Shown: positions 40,986 through 49,775 of the stretch, piece after piece | Layout of the letters: each line of letters starts with the position of its first letter | Numbering within the stretch: the stretch's first letter is position 1 | DNA from: an uncultured Leptolyngbyaceae cyanobacterium | GTDB lineage: Bacteria; Cyanobacteriota; Cyanobacteriia; Leptolyngbyales; Leptolyngbyaceae | Direction of reading: 5' to 3' | Length of the DNA: 64,000 nucleotides | Assembly (NCBI GenBank): GCA_938023035.1 | Contig: CALIDI010000042.1 | Coordinates: 32,269 to 96,268, forward strand | Made by a program: the position numbers and the translations under genes | The notes under the pieces: generated by a model | The model's input: only the letters and a program-made list of their open reading frames with translations | Told to the model about the DNA's origin: nothing | Database searches by the model: none

Positions 40986-41021
40986 GAATCAACTAGGCTG
41001 TTGATAATGCCTAGTTGATTC
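40986..41021 (+). promoter_or_regulatory. Perfect 13-bp inverted repeat upstream of the CAP gene
   Basis: GAATCAACTAGGC (40986-40998) and GCCTAGTTGATTC (41009-41021) with a 10-base loop lie 38 bp before the ATG at 41059. With no T run it is more likely an operator or a leader hairpin than a terminator. Confidence 0.5.
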
Positions 41022-41058
41022 AATTCACCCTTCTTAACCTCGCTCAGGGTCTGATTAT

Positions 41059-41556
41059 ATGCGGTTTTTAGCTTTTATTCTGGCTAGTTCTACTTGGTGT
41101 TTTGGGGGAGCAATCTCTGTTGCTCAAGTTGCTCTGCCTCAGCCCTCTGGCATGGCTCAGGAGATGTTAAATGCCCATAATCGCTGGCGTACTGACCTGG
41201 GACTCAAACCCTTGCGCTGGTCACCCCAGCTTGCGAACTACGCGCAACAGTGGGCCAATCACTTAGCTGCTGCTGGTAAGTTTGAGCATCGCCAACAACG
41301 GCGGTATGGCGAAAATTTATTCTGGGGGAGTGGGCGTCGATGGAGTGCGACCGAAGTGGTTAATAATTGGGGCAACGAAGTTAAAGATTATAACTACGCC
41401 AGGAATACATGTCGTAGCGTTTGTGGACACTACACCCAAATTGTTTGGCGAAACACGACAGAAGTCGGGTGTGCCGTTGCCCGTAGAGGCAAAGAAGAAT
41501 ATTGGGTTTGCAACTATAATCCTCCAGGAAATTATATTGGCCAACGTCCCTATTAA
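41059..41556 (+). CDS. Secreted CAP (SCP/PR1) domain protein
   Basis: A 165-residue protein with a signal peptide (MRFLAFILASSTWCFGGAISVAQ) and one CAP domain. Visible signatures are MLNAHNRWRTDLGLKPLRWSP, the GENLFWGS turn, CGHYTQIVWRNTTEVGCAVA and WVCNYNPPGNYIGQRPY. It is closer to eukaryotic PR-1 than to typical bacterial CAP proteins because it keeps HYTQIVW and the disulfide cysteines (CRSVCGHY, GCAV, VCNY). Extracellular; lipid-binding or protease roles are known for other CAP proteins, but none is shown for this one. A long inverted repeat precedes it. Confidence 0.9.
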   Translation: MRFLAFILASSTWCFGGAISVAQVALPQPSGMAQEMLNAHNRWRTDLGLKPLRWSPQLANYAQQWANHLAAAGKFEHRQQRRYGENLFWGSGRRWSATEVVNNWGNEVKDYNYARNTCRSVCGHYTQIVWRNTTEVGCAVARRGKEEYWVCNYNPPGNYIGQRPY

Positions 41557-42788
41557 GGAATCTATCCCTATTAAAGAATCTAGAAGAAACCAGTTAGACA
41601 TTTTTTGGCAGAATTGCTTCTGAGCCTGGATTTCAGCAGAAAATCGGAAAATCGTTCAGGTTCCTTTTTTCAGCTTTCTAGCGTTCTGTTAGTAAAACTT
41701 TGATAGGTCGCAGTCAAAATTTAATTCTAACTTCCAGTGCTCCGGTAACCGGCAAGCTCCTAACTTGAAAAACTGTTAGTCGTGGGGGTGTCGGTGCTAA
41801 GGCGTTTAAGTGCGAATGAGTGCTCTTAGTTTCTAAGCGGTGGTTAAGAGAGTAAAGTCTACGGTGCCCAACAAGCGGGGATTCCCTCTTTAGACACGCC
41901 CTCTTACCAAGCTGTGCCCGAATTAGTGCAGACATTTAAGGGGGGCGTAAACACTGAATCATTCCAAGAGGAGTTTATAAAGGGTCTCGTAAGATTTATA
42001 GCCATAGCCACTTGATTTATTACTTCAGCAGCCATTGACCTTGCATTTTGAAGCTGAAACCCATGGAAATTCTAGGCTCTTTTTCGCGACTTTCACTGCC
42101 GGGTTAGGAGGACAGGGTACAGGAGTAGAATTCCTAGCTAGAGACCGTGCGCCTACATCACCTTAGGTCGCCGAGGCACTCAGGCACTCAGCAACTTGGC
42201 GATAGCTATCCAAAGCTCAGGTAGCATCCCAGAGGAATTCTACCCTCCCAATTGTGGAAAAGGATTAGCCCCATCTCTGGTTTTCAATGAGGCTCTAGCC
42301 GTTATGCTTATCCAATAGAAACCAGGAAAATTAGCAGCTATTTTTGAATCATTCCCTCACCGATTGCTCAAGTTTAGAAGCCGGTTTAACCAATTTTTTC
42401 CTGTGATTCGCCCCTAATGAGCAAGTGTGAATTTGAATAATGCGGATAGAGTTAGGGGGTTCCACTTAGGGGGTATTTGGGAGCTAAAGCTGGCTTTGAA
42501 TCGTGCGCTTTGTTCTAAGCTAAGCCTCACTCGAAATCTCTGGTCTTTCTATCGATAAATTTCTAGGTCGAATTGTGCAGGGTTGAGTTTAGCAAACGCG
42601 TTCTAAAGTCAGGAAACCTGCGCAGAGCAAGAGCCTTAATAGAGGTTTGCAGTTTCGCAGAAGTAAGGGATAATTCGATCCGAAAAAGATTGTTGCCTGT
42701 GAGAAAATTAGGGATATATTTTTATAGAGCAGCTAGCCAAAGTTAGAACAGTCTCTAGACTGAAATCTACTCTCAGGAACTTATAGAA
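41557..42788. other. 1.2-kb spacer, possible RNA-coding region
   Basis: No protein gene is supported; a minus frame at 41714-41935 has no recognisable features. A possible structured RNA is listed at 42122-42246. The right end (about 42700-42788) should hold the cyAbrB promoter and an A/T-rich leader. Confidence 0.5.
42122..42246 (+). ncRNA. Candidate structured RNA (long closing helix with inner hairpin)
   Basis: GTAGAATTCCT (42125-42135) pairs with AGGAATTCTAC (42233-42243), extendable outward by a bulged AGG/CCT. Inside, TCGCCGAG (42168-42175) pairs with CTTGGCGA (42195-42202) with one G-U pair, enclosing a loop with a tandem GCACTCAG. No known RNA family was recognised, strand is uncertain and conservation is untested. 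Confidence 0.25.
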
Positions 42789-43193
42789 ATGACCGAAGCA
42801 GCAACGGCCCCTCTTACCGGAAAGGCATTACTTCAAAAAGTTAAAGAACTTTCTAATTTGCCGCGCAGAGAAACAGCAAAGCGCTGTGGCTACTACACGG
42901 TTACAAGAAATAATCAGGTGCGGGTTAATCTAACTGAGTTTTATGATGCATTGTTGATGGCTCGGGGTGTGCCTCTGAACCCAGAAGGTTCAAAAGATGG
43001 GCGTGGGCGTGAGCCGACCTATCGGGTTACCGTCCACAAGAATGGACAAATTGTCATTGGTGCAGCTTACACCCAAGCAATGGGCTTAAAACCTGGAGAT
43101 GAATTTGAAATCAAATTGGGGTACAAGCACATTCACTTGATTCAACTCGATACTAAGAAAAGTAGCAATGGTAAGCATTTTGAGTCTGATTAA
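42789..43193 (+). CDS. cyAbrB-type transcriptional regulator
   Basis: A 134-residue cyanobacterial AbrB-like protein. The N-terminal part (LTGKALLQKVKELSNLPRRETAKRCGYY) and RVNLTEFYDALLMARGVPLNP are typical of cyAbrB, and the AbrB-type DNA-binding fold lies C-terminally (YRVTVHKNGQIVIGAAYTQAMGLKPGDEFEIKLGYKHIHLIQL). It is closer to the cyAbrB1 (CalA) branch than to cyAbrB2, judged from the LPRR and KDGRGREPTYRV segments. These global regulators bind many promoters and affect carbon and nitrogen balance. The long upstream leader suggests regulated expression. Confidence 0.92.
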   Translation: MTEAATAPLTGKALLQKVKELSNLPRRETAKRCGYYTVTRNNQVRVNLTEFYDALLMARGVPLNPEGSKDGRGREPTYRVTVHKNGQIVIGAAYTQAMGLKPGDEFEIKLGYKHIHLIQLDTKKSSNGKHFESD

Positions 43194-43465
43194 TTGCTCT
43201 AGCGGTCAGAGTCGAATGATTGAGTCTTTTGTTTTTGAGATATTTTAGGGTTGAGTTTGTAAGAAGGGCAAAATAAGTTGCTGTGGAACGGCAGTCAATC
43301 GGTTCTCGCCTTGTTCTTATCAGGCATTTATCTGACTTTTGTTGGACTGAGATTTGGATTGGCCTCAGATGTCGGGTGTTGTGGACGATTCTAGTTAAAC
43401 TCTTTTTAGGGAGTTTGCGCTGTGCTCTTGATTGCTTTTGTTACAAACTTTTCAGGGATTGATCT

Positions 43466-44305
43466 GTGGGTTCTGTCTTTGGGGCGCTGCGATCGCTAAC
43501 AGTTGAACATCCTCTGATTCAGGTTTGCCTCTTTTTTGGAGCTTGGTTTTTACTGTGGTTACCGATCGCGGTTCCCCTTGCCTACCAGCTCGGCTGGGTG
43601 CCTTGGCGGGGTGCGCCGTCGGCTCAACAAAAAATCCCCCTAGTGCTTTCTCTCTACACCTTACTGGTACCACTTACCTGGTTGTGGCTTCAGGCTAGCG
43701 ACTTGCGCATCGCTGACTTTGGCTGGCAACCCCTGTCCGATAGTGGAGTTTCCCTGATGAGCGGTTTATTAATCGGGTTTCTTGGTGTTTGGCTTGCCTA
43801 TGGGCCGCAATGGTTACAAGGGTGGGTACGTTGGAATGTGCCCTCTGCGACTCGCCTTTTGCTGCTCTTATTGCCCTTGCTATTTTTAGGATTAGTCGTT
43901 GGGGTTGCTGAGGAGTGGGTTTTTCGCGGTTTTGTTCTGTATCAGTTTCAAGCCGTTGCTGATGTGCCATTGTCAGTGCTGCTTTCCAGTAGTCTATTTG
44001 CGGTTCTACACCTGATCTGGGATGGGCGTGCAGGCATTGCTCAATTGCCAGGCTTATTTTTGATGGGGGTGGTTTTGGCGATCGCCACTTTGATCATGCA
44101 GGGGGAGATTGCCTTAGCCTGTGGCCTCCATGCTGGCTGGGTAACGGCTTTGGCTTTATTAGATAGCGCTCAACTGACAGAGATTTCCGAACAGGCTCCC
44201 CGCTGGGTTACCGGGCGAGACGGACAGGCATTAACAGGGGCGGCAGGCATCCTGTTGCTTTTGCTCACCGGCGTCTTCATCAGTGCCTATGGGTTCATTC
44301 GTTAA
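43466..44305 (+). CDS. CPBP family intramembrane protease
   Basis: A 279-residue polytopic protein with about seven membrane segments. The CPBP (Abi) active-site motifs are EEWVFRGFVLYQF (EExxxR) and FAVLHLIWDG (FxxxH), with a third histidine-containing segment ACGLHAGWVTAL. Members include type II CAAX prenyl endopeptidases and glutamic proteases; the bacterial substrate is not predictable. GTG 43466 is the start. Its stop overlaps by 4 bp the stop of the convergent TerB/Mo-nitro_C gene. Confidence 0.88.
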   Translation: MGSVFGALRSLTVEHPLIQVCLFFGAWFLLWLPIAVPLAYQLGWVPWRGAPSAQQKIPLVLSLYTLLVPLTWLWLQASDLRIADFGWQPLSDSGVSLMSGLLIGFLGVWLAYGPQWLQGWVRWNVPSATRLLLLLLPLLFLGLVVGVAEEWVFRGFVLYQFQAVADVPLSVLLSSSLFAVLHLIWDGRAGIAQLPGLFLMGVVLAIATLIMQGEIALACGLHAGWVTALALLDSAQLTEISEQAPRWVTGRDGQALTGAAGILLLLLTGVFISAYGFIR

Positions 44306-44997
44306 TAGTAAGAGGAAATATCTTCACCACAATCATCAGCCAGATAAGAAAGCGCCCGAAACCTTAACCCTACGAACTGTTCATAGAGAGGATTGAGTTT
44401 GCATAGAGCGGGGATGTGGGCAATCTTTTTACCGAATAGGTTAATATCTCGTTCAAATGGGCATTGGGGTGGAATCACCCGACAAAGAAAGTGGGCAACC
44501 TTAGGGTCTTGAATTTGCATCTGGTCAAGCCAGTCTTTCACAGGGTTAAGGGGATCGATTCTCAACTCCCCTTCTGCGAGTTCTTCAGTGAGCCCTTCCT
44601 CTTGGGCAGCGGCCTCTGCCTCGGCGCAGACCTGATTAAGGGTACGGCGCAAGTTGTCGAGCGCCGACCGGTCTAACCCAAGAGCCTGACAATACTGGTT
44701 CAACAGTGCGTCTTCTTCTTCCGAGTAGGAGCGATCCGCCAGAGCCACCATAACGGCCATGCGCAGAAAGTTCTCCGCTGCACTGTGATCTTGCCCAAAC
44801 ACCGTCGCTAACTTGTCTGGAGGGATAGGAGTAAAAGTAGCTGCGCGATCGCGACCTAAATCTTGCTGAGTTAATGAAGCAATCAAGTCTTGCTCTGCCT
44901 GAGTAAACTCCCCATCGGCCCATGCAACGCTCATCAACCCATGTAACCAAACCTGTGTTAACTCTTCAGAAAAAGAAGATTGGATGACGCTAGCCAT
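44302..44997 (-). CDS. TerB-like protein with Mo-dependent nitrogenase C-terminal-type domain
   Basis: A 231-residue protein. Residues about 10-125 form a helical TerB-like fold (WADGEFTQAEQDLIASL, MAVMVALADRSYSEEEDALL). The C-terminal 80 residues match the Mo-nitro_C domain: PVKDWLDQMQIQDPKVAHFLCRVIPPQCPFERDI and HIPALCKLNPLYEQFVGLRFRALSYLADDCGEDIS. Despite the Pfam name it is found in non-diazotrophs, so nitrogen fixation should not be inferred. The conserved cysteines (LCRV, QCPF, LCKL, DDCG) suggest metal binding. It converges with the CPBP protease gene. Confidence 0.85.
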   Translation of the reverse strand: MASVIQSSFSEELTQVWLHGLMSVAWADGEFTQAEQDLIASLTQQDLGRDRAATFTPIPPDKLATVFGQDHSAAENFLRMAVMVALADRSYSEEEDALLNQYCQALGLDRSALDNLRRTLNQVCAEAEAAAQEEGLTEELAEGELRIDPLNPVKDWLDQMQIQDPKVAHFLCRVIPPQCPFERDINLFGKKIAHIPALCKLNPLYEQFVGLRFRALSYLADDCGEDISSYY

Positions 44998-45104
44998 AAC
45001 ACCTCGCTGACAAAATTAGCAGCAATGATACACATTGATCTTATCCTGACTTTTGGTGTCCCATTGTAAGCTGGGGAAGACACGTTTTTTAATCAGACCC
45101 TAAG

Positions 45105-45473
45105 ATGACCTTTCGTGAATTTATCCTGCTGTTGATATCCGTTCTATCGGCATCCTGTGGGCAGTTTTTATTGAAATTGGGCGCGCTAAAACTGGGCCGT
45201 GCCAGTGGCAGTAACGTACTTAGCCATGTTTTAAGCATTGCTCTGACCCCTGAATTAGTTGCGGGGTTAACGATGTATGGATTGAGCGCAGTCTTTTATA
45301 TCCTGTTACTAACACGGGTTGACTTAAGTGTTGCTGGGCCAGCCGTTGCCCTAGGTTATGTGTTTTCTGTCCTGATGGGGCATTTCTTATTTCAAGAACC
45401 AATTTTTCTGAACCGAATGTTTGGCCTTGGCTTTGTTGTTTTAGGGGTTGTTCTTTTGATCTGGAAAAAGTAA
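45105..45473 (+). CDS. Small EamA/SMR-type four-helix membrane transporter
   Basis: A 122-residue protein with four membrane helices: FILLLISVLSASCGQFLLKLG, LSIALTPELVAGLTMYGLSAVFYILLL, AGPAVALGYVFSVLMGHFLF and MFGLGFVVLGVVLLIW. The QFLLKLGALK and PAVALGYVFSVL segments resemble the drug/metabolite transporter superfamily (SMR or ArnE-like half transporter). It would act as a dimer. It lacks the conserved membrane glutamate of EmrE in helix 1, so drug-proton antiport is doubtful; lipid-linked sugar flipping is an alternative. Confidence 0.8.
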   Translation: MTFREFILLLISVLSASCGQFLLKLGALKLGRASGSNVLSHVLSIALTPELVAGLTMYGLSAVFYILLLTRVDLSVAGPAVALGYVFSVLMGHFLFQEPIFLNRMFGLGFVVLGVVLLIWKK

Positions 45474-46314
45474 ACCTTGATTTCTTGCCTAAGGGCTTTT
45501 TCGTGTTAGTACCCGGCAAAGTAGCGTTAGCTCCCATGCTCATTGCCCAAGCAACCCAACAGGTTCGATTTTCTTATAGAATGAGCTTTACGGATCATCA
45601 AAAACATGGAAGACATCTACCTGATTCTGTTTAGGAGGGTGCATGTCACTTTTGCCCTCAACCTTTTCTAGTATGCCCGGATTGCTCTAATCCCTCTCCC
45701 AAACTGGGAAAGAGACTTTGAAATGGCTTAGCTCCCCTTCTCCGAGTTAGAAGAAGGGGCTGGGGGATGAGGGCCTGCAAAGGTAAAATGCTCTCGTTTT
45801 GTCATTGGTCGTTAGCCTGTATGGATACTTTGGTCAGAAAGCTTAGGGGCAAAACAGGCAAAACAAAGGTCTTAACTGCCAAGGCTGAGTAGACTTTTTG
45901 ACGCGCTGTCGCCACGAGAAATAGGCGATAACGATCCATCCCACTGCTCAGTCACCTATACTGCTCAGTCACCTATTCTTCTAACTAGCTTCAATCAGTC
46001 GGGATGGTATCAGAATAACAGATCCAGCCCCTGGCATAGGTCGCGCGCCAATGGCTTATTCACGACCATGAGTAGAGGTGCTTGACCACTTCCGTAGAAG
46101 TTCAGGCATCGGTTAAGCCTCTGGCTTCTAGATTTTGCGACTCGCATCACCCGAAATGTTGTCTGCGATCGCGTTTTTGCCATCACCTATGACCCAGTCA
46201 ATTCTTTTAACCTGGTTTATCTTTGTATCGTGGAAATTACGAATTATCGCCATGCTGAGGAGGCGTTTTTGCAATGCGCTCAAAACACCACAGACACAGT
46301 CAAACTGACAACTT
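45474..46314. other. 840-bp spacer with an R1 repeat and a possible PAS remnant
   Basis: It contains the R1 copy at 45636-45795 and a weak plus-strand remnant from 46098 (both listed). No intact gene is supported. Confidence 0.55.
45636..45795 (+). repeat. MITE-like dispersed repeat R1, copy B
   Basis: About 160 bp, ends GCATGTCACTTTTGCCCTC and GAGGGCCTGCAAAGGTAAAA as imperfect inverted repeats. In reverse it matches the copy at 30993-31178, and its ends match the short copy at 40341-40421. The middle contains the palindrome-like CCTCTCCCAAACTGGGAAAG. Confidence 0.75.
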
Positions 46315-46402
46315 TTAAATTTCAGGTTCGTGATCCGCGAGATTCTCAATCAACAAATCCATCTGCCGCTGGCGTTCATTCAAAAAACTCTCGCACTGAT
46401 TG
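46098..46402 (+). pseudogene. Possible remnant of a PAS/PAC sensor gene
   Basis: An open plus-strand frame with no start codon runs from 46098 to 46402, overlapping the 3' end of xseB. It encodes FAITYDPVNSFNLVYLC followed by IVEITNYRHAEEAFLQCA. The last part resembles the PAC linker after PAS domains (usual form DITERKQAEEAL). Everything before 46098 is closed by stops. It is a weak call based on one motif. Confidence 0.3.
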
Positions 46403-46581
46403 AGGTAGGTGACCGCTTCTGAGAACTGTTCAAAAACCTCTGCTAGCTCCAAGTCTCCTGACTCAATTTGAGCCACGATGGTCTCAATCTTTTGAACAGT
46501 ACCCTCATAACTCCAATTCATTGGTAAGGGTGGGATCGCTGGCTCAACACAACTAGAAGATTGATAGGTAGAAGCATTCAT
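46315..46581 (-). CDS. xseB: Exodeoxyribonuclease VII small subunit
   Basis: An 88-residue XseB: WSYEGTVQKIETIVAQIESGDLELAEVFEQFSEAVTYLNQCESFLNERQRQMDLLIENL. Several molecules of this helical protein assemble with XseA to form exonuclease VII, which cuts single-stranded DNA into oligonucleotides. The frame opens nine codons further upstream; ATG 46581 or the later ATG before NWSYEG are both possible starts, and no ribosome-binding site decides. It lies 65 bp after xseA on the same strand. Confidence 0.9.
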   Translation of the reverse strand: MNASTYQSSSCVEPAIPPLPMNWSYEGTVQKIETIVAQIESGDLELAEVFEQFSEAVTYLNQCESFLNERQRQMDLLIENLADHEPEI

Positions 46582-46646
46582 AGAGGGAATAGGGATTAGA
46601 AGTAACAATTCTTAGTGAAAATAGTATAGAGACCTTACACTCTGGA

Positions 46647-47882
46647 TTATGTATCCAGGATTTCTGTAATGGTTGCGAGCAAGCGACCTTTGCCCAGGCT
46701 TACTTTTAAGCTCTGTCCTGGCTGAAGGGTTTCTACCGAGCGGGCGATCGCCCCTTGCTGATCTTGCACAAGGGCATAACCGCGGCGCAACACGGCCTGA
46801 GGATCCAGTGTATTTAACTTTTGCCGCAACCACTGGCACTGTTGCAGGGCTTGTTGGTGCTGGGTATCGGTACTGTGCTGTAACCGCTGCTTTAACCAGG
46901 TGAGACGCTGTTGCTCTTGGTGCAAGCGTTGCTCCAACCGCATTCGATACAGTTGCTGGCGAAGGTGGCGCAGCCTAGCCCAATTGACGCTCAGGGTTGC
47001 TTCTAAGGCGTGACGCAACTGTTGCTTGCGCCGCTGGTGAGTTGTCACTAAATCTGCTAGTCGAGGCACCGCGATCTCAGCAGCAGCGGTTGGGGTATGG
47101 GCACAGACATCAGCCACCAGGTCAGCCAGGGTTTCATCCCGCTGGTGACCAATTCCGGCAATCACGGGAATCGAGCAGTTCGCGATCGCCCGCACCACTC
47201 GCTCATCATTGAAGCAGGCCAAATCTTCAACCGCTCCACCTCCTCGTGATAGAATAAGTACATTTGATCTGCCATCACGTTCAATCCGTTGAATCGCTCG
47301 CACAATTGAACTAGGGGCCTGTTCTCCCTGAACTAGCGCAGGCGAAAGAAAAACCCTTAATCCAGGATACCGTCGTCGTAAAGTTCGCTGAATGTCACCC
47401 CAGGCAGCGGCTTGAGGCGAAGTGACAATGCCAACACTAGTGGGGTATAGAGGCAGCGATCGCTTCCGTTCAGGTGCAAATAACCCCTCGGCCTCCAGGC
47501 GTTCCCGCAACTGACGATAGCGCAATGCTCGTAACCCTTCTCCTGCAGGTAATACCTGCCAGACAATCAGTTGATATTGACCCCGTTGTTGATGAACATG
47601 AATTCTTCCCAAAATGACAAATTGCTCTCCCTGAGTTGGCAAAATCACCAGCCGATCCAGGTAGTTATTCCAAATCACACAGCTAATCGCGGCTTTAGCA
47701 TCAGGATCTTGCAAAGTGAAAAACAAGCCACTGCGATAACGGCTGGCGCTCGACACCTCGCCCACGACCCATACCTGGCCCAAAATGGTGTCTTGCTCCA
47801 GCAGTTCCTGGATGTAACTGGTCACTCCAGCTACAGAAAGCGGAACCGCAGGAATAATCAAGGTTGGCAGGTGAGAAGACAT
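46647..47882 (-). CDS. xseA: Exodeoxyribonuclease VII large subunit
   Basis: A 411-residue XseA. The N-terminal OB fold (PLSVAGVTSYIQELLEQD, VWVVGEVSSASRYRSGLFFTLQD) binds single-stranded DNA. The catalytic domain has GIVTSPQAAAWGDI, LILSRGGGAVEDLACFND and VIAGIGHQRDETLADLVAD, with the acidic and histidine residues expected. A long helical region (about residues 270-370) follows for XseB binding. It forms an operon with xseB. Confidence 0.96.
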   Translation of the reverse strand: MSSHLPTLIIPAVPLSVAGVTSYIQELLEQDTILGQVWVVGEVSSASRYRSGLFFTLQDPDAKAAISCVIWNNYLDRLVILPTQGEQFVILGRIHVHQQRGQYQLIVWQVLPAGEGLRALRYRQLRERLEAEGLFAPERKRSLPLYPTSVGIVTSPQAAAWGDIQRTLRRRYPGLRVFLSPALVQGEQAPSSIVRAIQRIERDGRSNVLILSRGGGAVEDLACFNDERVVRAIANCSIPVIAGIGHQRDETLADLVADVCAHTPTAAAEIAVPRLADLVTTHQRRKQQLRHALEATLSVNWARLRHLRQQLYRMRLEQRLHQEQQRLTWLKQRLQHSTDTQHQQALQQCQWLRQKLNTLDPQAVLRRGYALVQDQQGAIARSVETLQPGQSLKVSLGKGRLLATITEILDT

Positions 47883-48608
47883 CGGATACGAGTGACTGAG
47901 GTTAACGGAGCGAAACTGGCTCAGGTGAGTCTGGCATCCTCTTAGCCTATTTTGTCAAACCAGGGGCAATCTGCCGATAAGGCGCTAACTATTTTTAGAT
48001 TAGGCGGTTTGATTCAGTCATACTATTTTGGAGTTTGGCTAGCAGAAACCTTACAGCACAAAGCTGTCAATTGGGCCTCTGCCGTATTCTTTGTTGAAAT
48101 CGGCATCTTTGAATTGGTATGAGTTATGAGCAAAAAGTTTGAAAACGTTTCCGAGAAAAAATGAGAGGATTAACATCGATTTGTAACGAATCTTTCTGCT
48201 CCCTCTAACATGACCCTTCGTCAACGCCCACAACACAAGCTGACAAAGCAAAGCTGAAGTCAACGGGTCATTTACTCGCTAAAAATCCTCTGATCAGGGA
48301 AACCCACGTTGCCCCTGGCAGAATGGAGGTAGGATTCACAGGGTGATTTCTTCGAGTTTCGATTAAAATCTCCCTTACAGGCTTTGAGCATGAGCGGTTA
48401 GTTTTGCCAGAGGGGTTGCTGAGGTTGAGCTGCCACCAAGTCACCGTTTTAAGCTCAAGTGAGCACCTGCACTGGGGCATGAGTAGAAGACTCTACTTTC
48501 CGATTCCTCGTTTGTTGCGGGTCAATTCAAACCTATCTCAGCCCTAAACTTAATATCCTTCTCCCGTATCCATACAACTTGTGCAATCCGTCTCCTATTG
48601 AGGTCATC
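47883..48608. other. 730-bp spacer between xseA and recA (divergent)
   Basis: No gene is supported. Promoters of xseA and recA should lie at the two ends. No LexA-type box could be identified by eye. Confidence 0.5.
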
Positions 48609-49676
48609 ATGGCAGCAAAAACAGATAGTCCAGATAAGCAAAAAGCTCTGAATCTTGTTCTCACCCAAATTGAACGAAACTTTGGGAAAGGCAGCATTAT
48701 GCGGTTAGGGGATGCCGCCCGCATGAAGGTTGAGACGATTCCAAGCGGGGCACTGACGCTCGATCTGGCATTGGGTGGCGGTTTGCCAAAGGGACGGGTG
48801 ATTGAGATTTATGGGCCTGAAAGTTCTGGTAAGACGACGTTAGCGCTCCATGCGATCGCGGAAGTTCAACGATCCGGCGGAATTGCCGCGTTTGTTGATG
48901 CTGAGCATGCCCTCGACCCTGTCTATGCAAAGAATCTGGGAGTTGATATTGATAATCTGCTGGTTTCTCAGCCGGATACAGGAGAAGCAGCCTTAGAAAT
49001 TGTTGATCAACTGGTGCGATCGTCCGCCGTTGATATTATCGTTATCGACTCGGTGGCTGCTCTCGTACCTCGGGCTGAAATTGAAGGGGAAATGGGGGAT
49101 AGCCACGTCGGTCTGCAGGCCCGACTGATGAGTCAGGCCCTCCGCAAAATTACCGGAAATATGGGTAAATCTGGGTGCACAGTGATTTTCTTAAATCAGC
49201 TTCGGCAAAAAATCGGTGTCACCTATGGTAGCCCTGAGACAACCACTGGTGGGCAGGCACTCAAATTTTATGCCTCTGTCCGTCTCGATATTCGCCGCAT
49301 TCAAACCCTTAAGAAAGGGACAGAAGAGTATGGGACTCGGGCCAAGGTCAAGGTGGCGAAGAATAAGGTAGCCCCACCTTTCCGCATTGCCGAGTTTGAC
49401 ATCATTTTTGGCAAGGGTATCTCAACCCTCGGTTGTTTAGTTGACCTAGCCGAAGAAACTGGAGTCATTACTCGCCGGGGAGCCTGGTACAGCTATAACG
49501 GTGACAACATTAGCCAGGGTAGGGATAACGCGATCAAGTATATGGAAGAAAAACCCGAATTTGCTCAGGAAATCGAGCAAATGGTGCGCCAAAAACTAGA
49601 AATGGGGGCAATTGTCTCGCCTTTAACCGTGGGAGCATCCGATGACGACGAGGAGGATTTTGAGGAAGAAGAGTAA
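48609..49676 (+). CDS. recA: Recombinase RecA
   Basis: A 355-residue RecA. Walker A GPESSGKT at residues 69-76, Walker [23 protein letters not shown], loop L1/L2 regions and [25 protein letters not shown] are all present. The C-terminus is acidic ([11 protein letters not shown]). The start is ATG 48609 ([14 protein letters not shown]); the frame extends ten codons upstream without family similarity. It mediates homologous pairing and repair. Confidence 0.98.
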   Translation: MAAKTDSPDKQKALNLVLTQIERNFGKGSIMRLGDAARMKVETIPSGALTLDLALGGGLPKGRVIEIYGPESSGKTTLALHAIAEVQRSGGIAAFVDAEHALDPVYAKNLGVDIDNLLVSQPDTGEAALEIVDQLVRSSAVDIIVIDSVAALVPRAEIEGEMGDSHVGLQARLMSQALRKITGNMGKSGCTVIFLNQLRQKIGVTYGSPETTTGGQALKFYASVRLDIRRIQTLKKGTEEYGTRAKVKVAKNKVAPPFRIAEFDIIFGKGISTLGCLVDLAEETGVITRRGAWYSYNGDNISQGRDNAIKYMEEKPEFAQEIEQMVRQKLEMGAIVSPLTVGASDDDEEDFEEEE

Positions 49677-49775
49677 ATTTTAGGACGGCGTGCATCCCAC
49701 AAACCGAAAACCGGGAATCCTAAGCGATTGCTGGCTAAATTCAATCTACGAATTACCTTGTTTGGCTGCCATCGT

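Larger units (their letters stand above)
40260..41058. other. 800-bp spacer with a short R1 repeat and a long inverted repeat
   Basis: No gene is supported. It contains the short R1 copy (40341-40421) and the perfect 13-bp inverted repeat before the CAP gene (40986-41021). The rest has no visible signal. Confidence 0.55.

Noticed and set aside
41714..41935. Minus-strand 73-residue frame after the CAP gene
   Set aside because: No recognisable features and no start signal.
41700..42120. 6S RNA, tmRNA or RNase P RNA in the 1.2-kb spacer
   Set aside because: No recognisable hallmark of any of the three was seen; only a weak structured candidate further right was kept.
44302..44997. Nitrogen-fixation role for the Mo-nitro_C protein
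   Set aside because: The domain name is misleading; there are no nif genes in the window and the family occurs in non-fixing strains.
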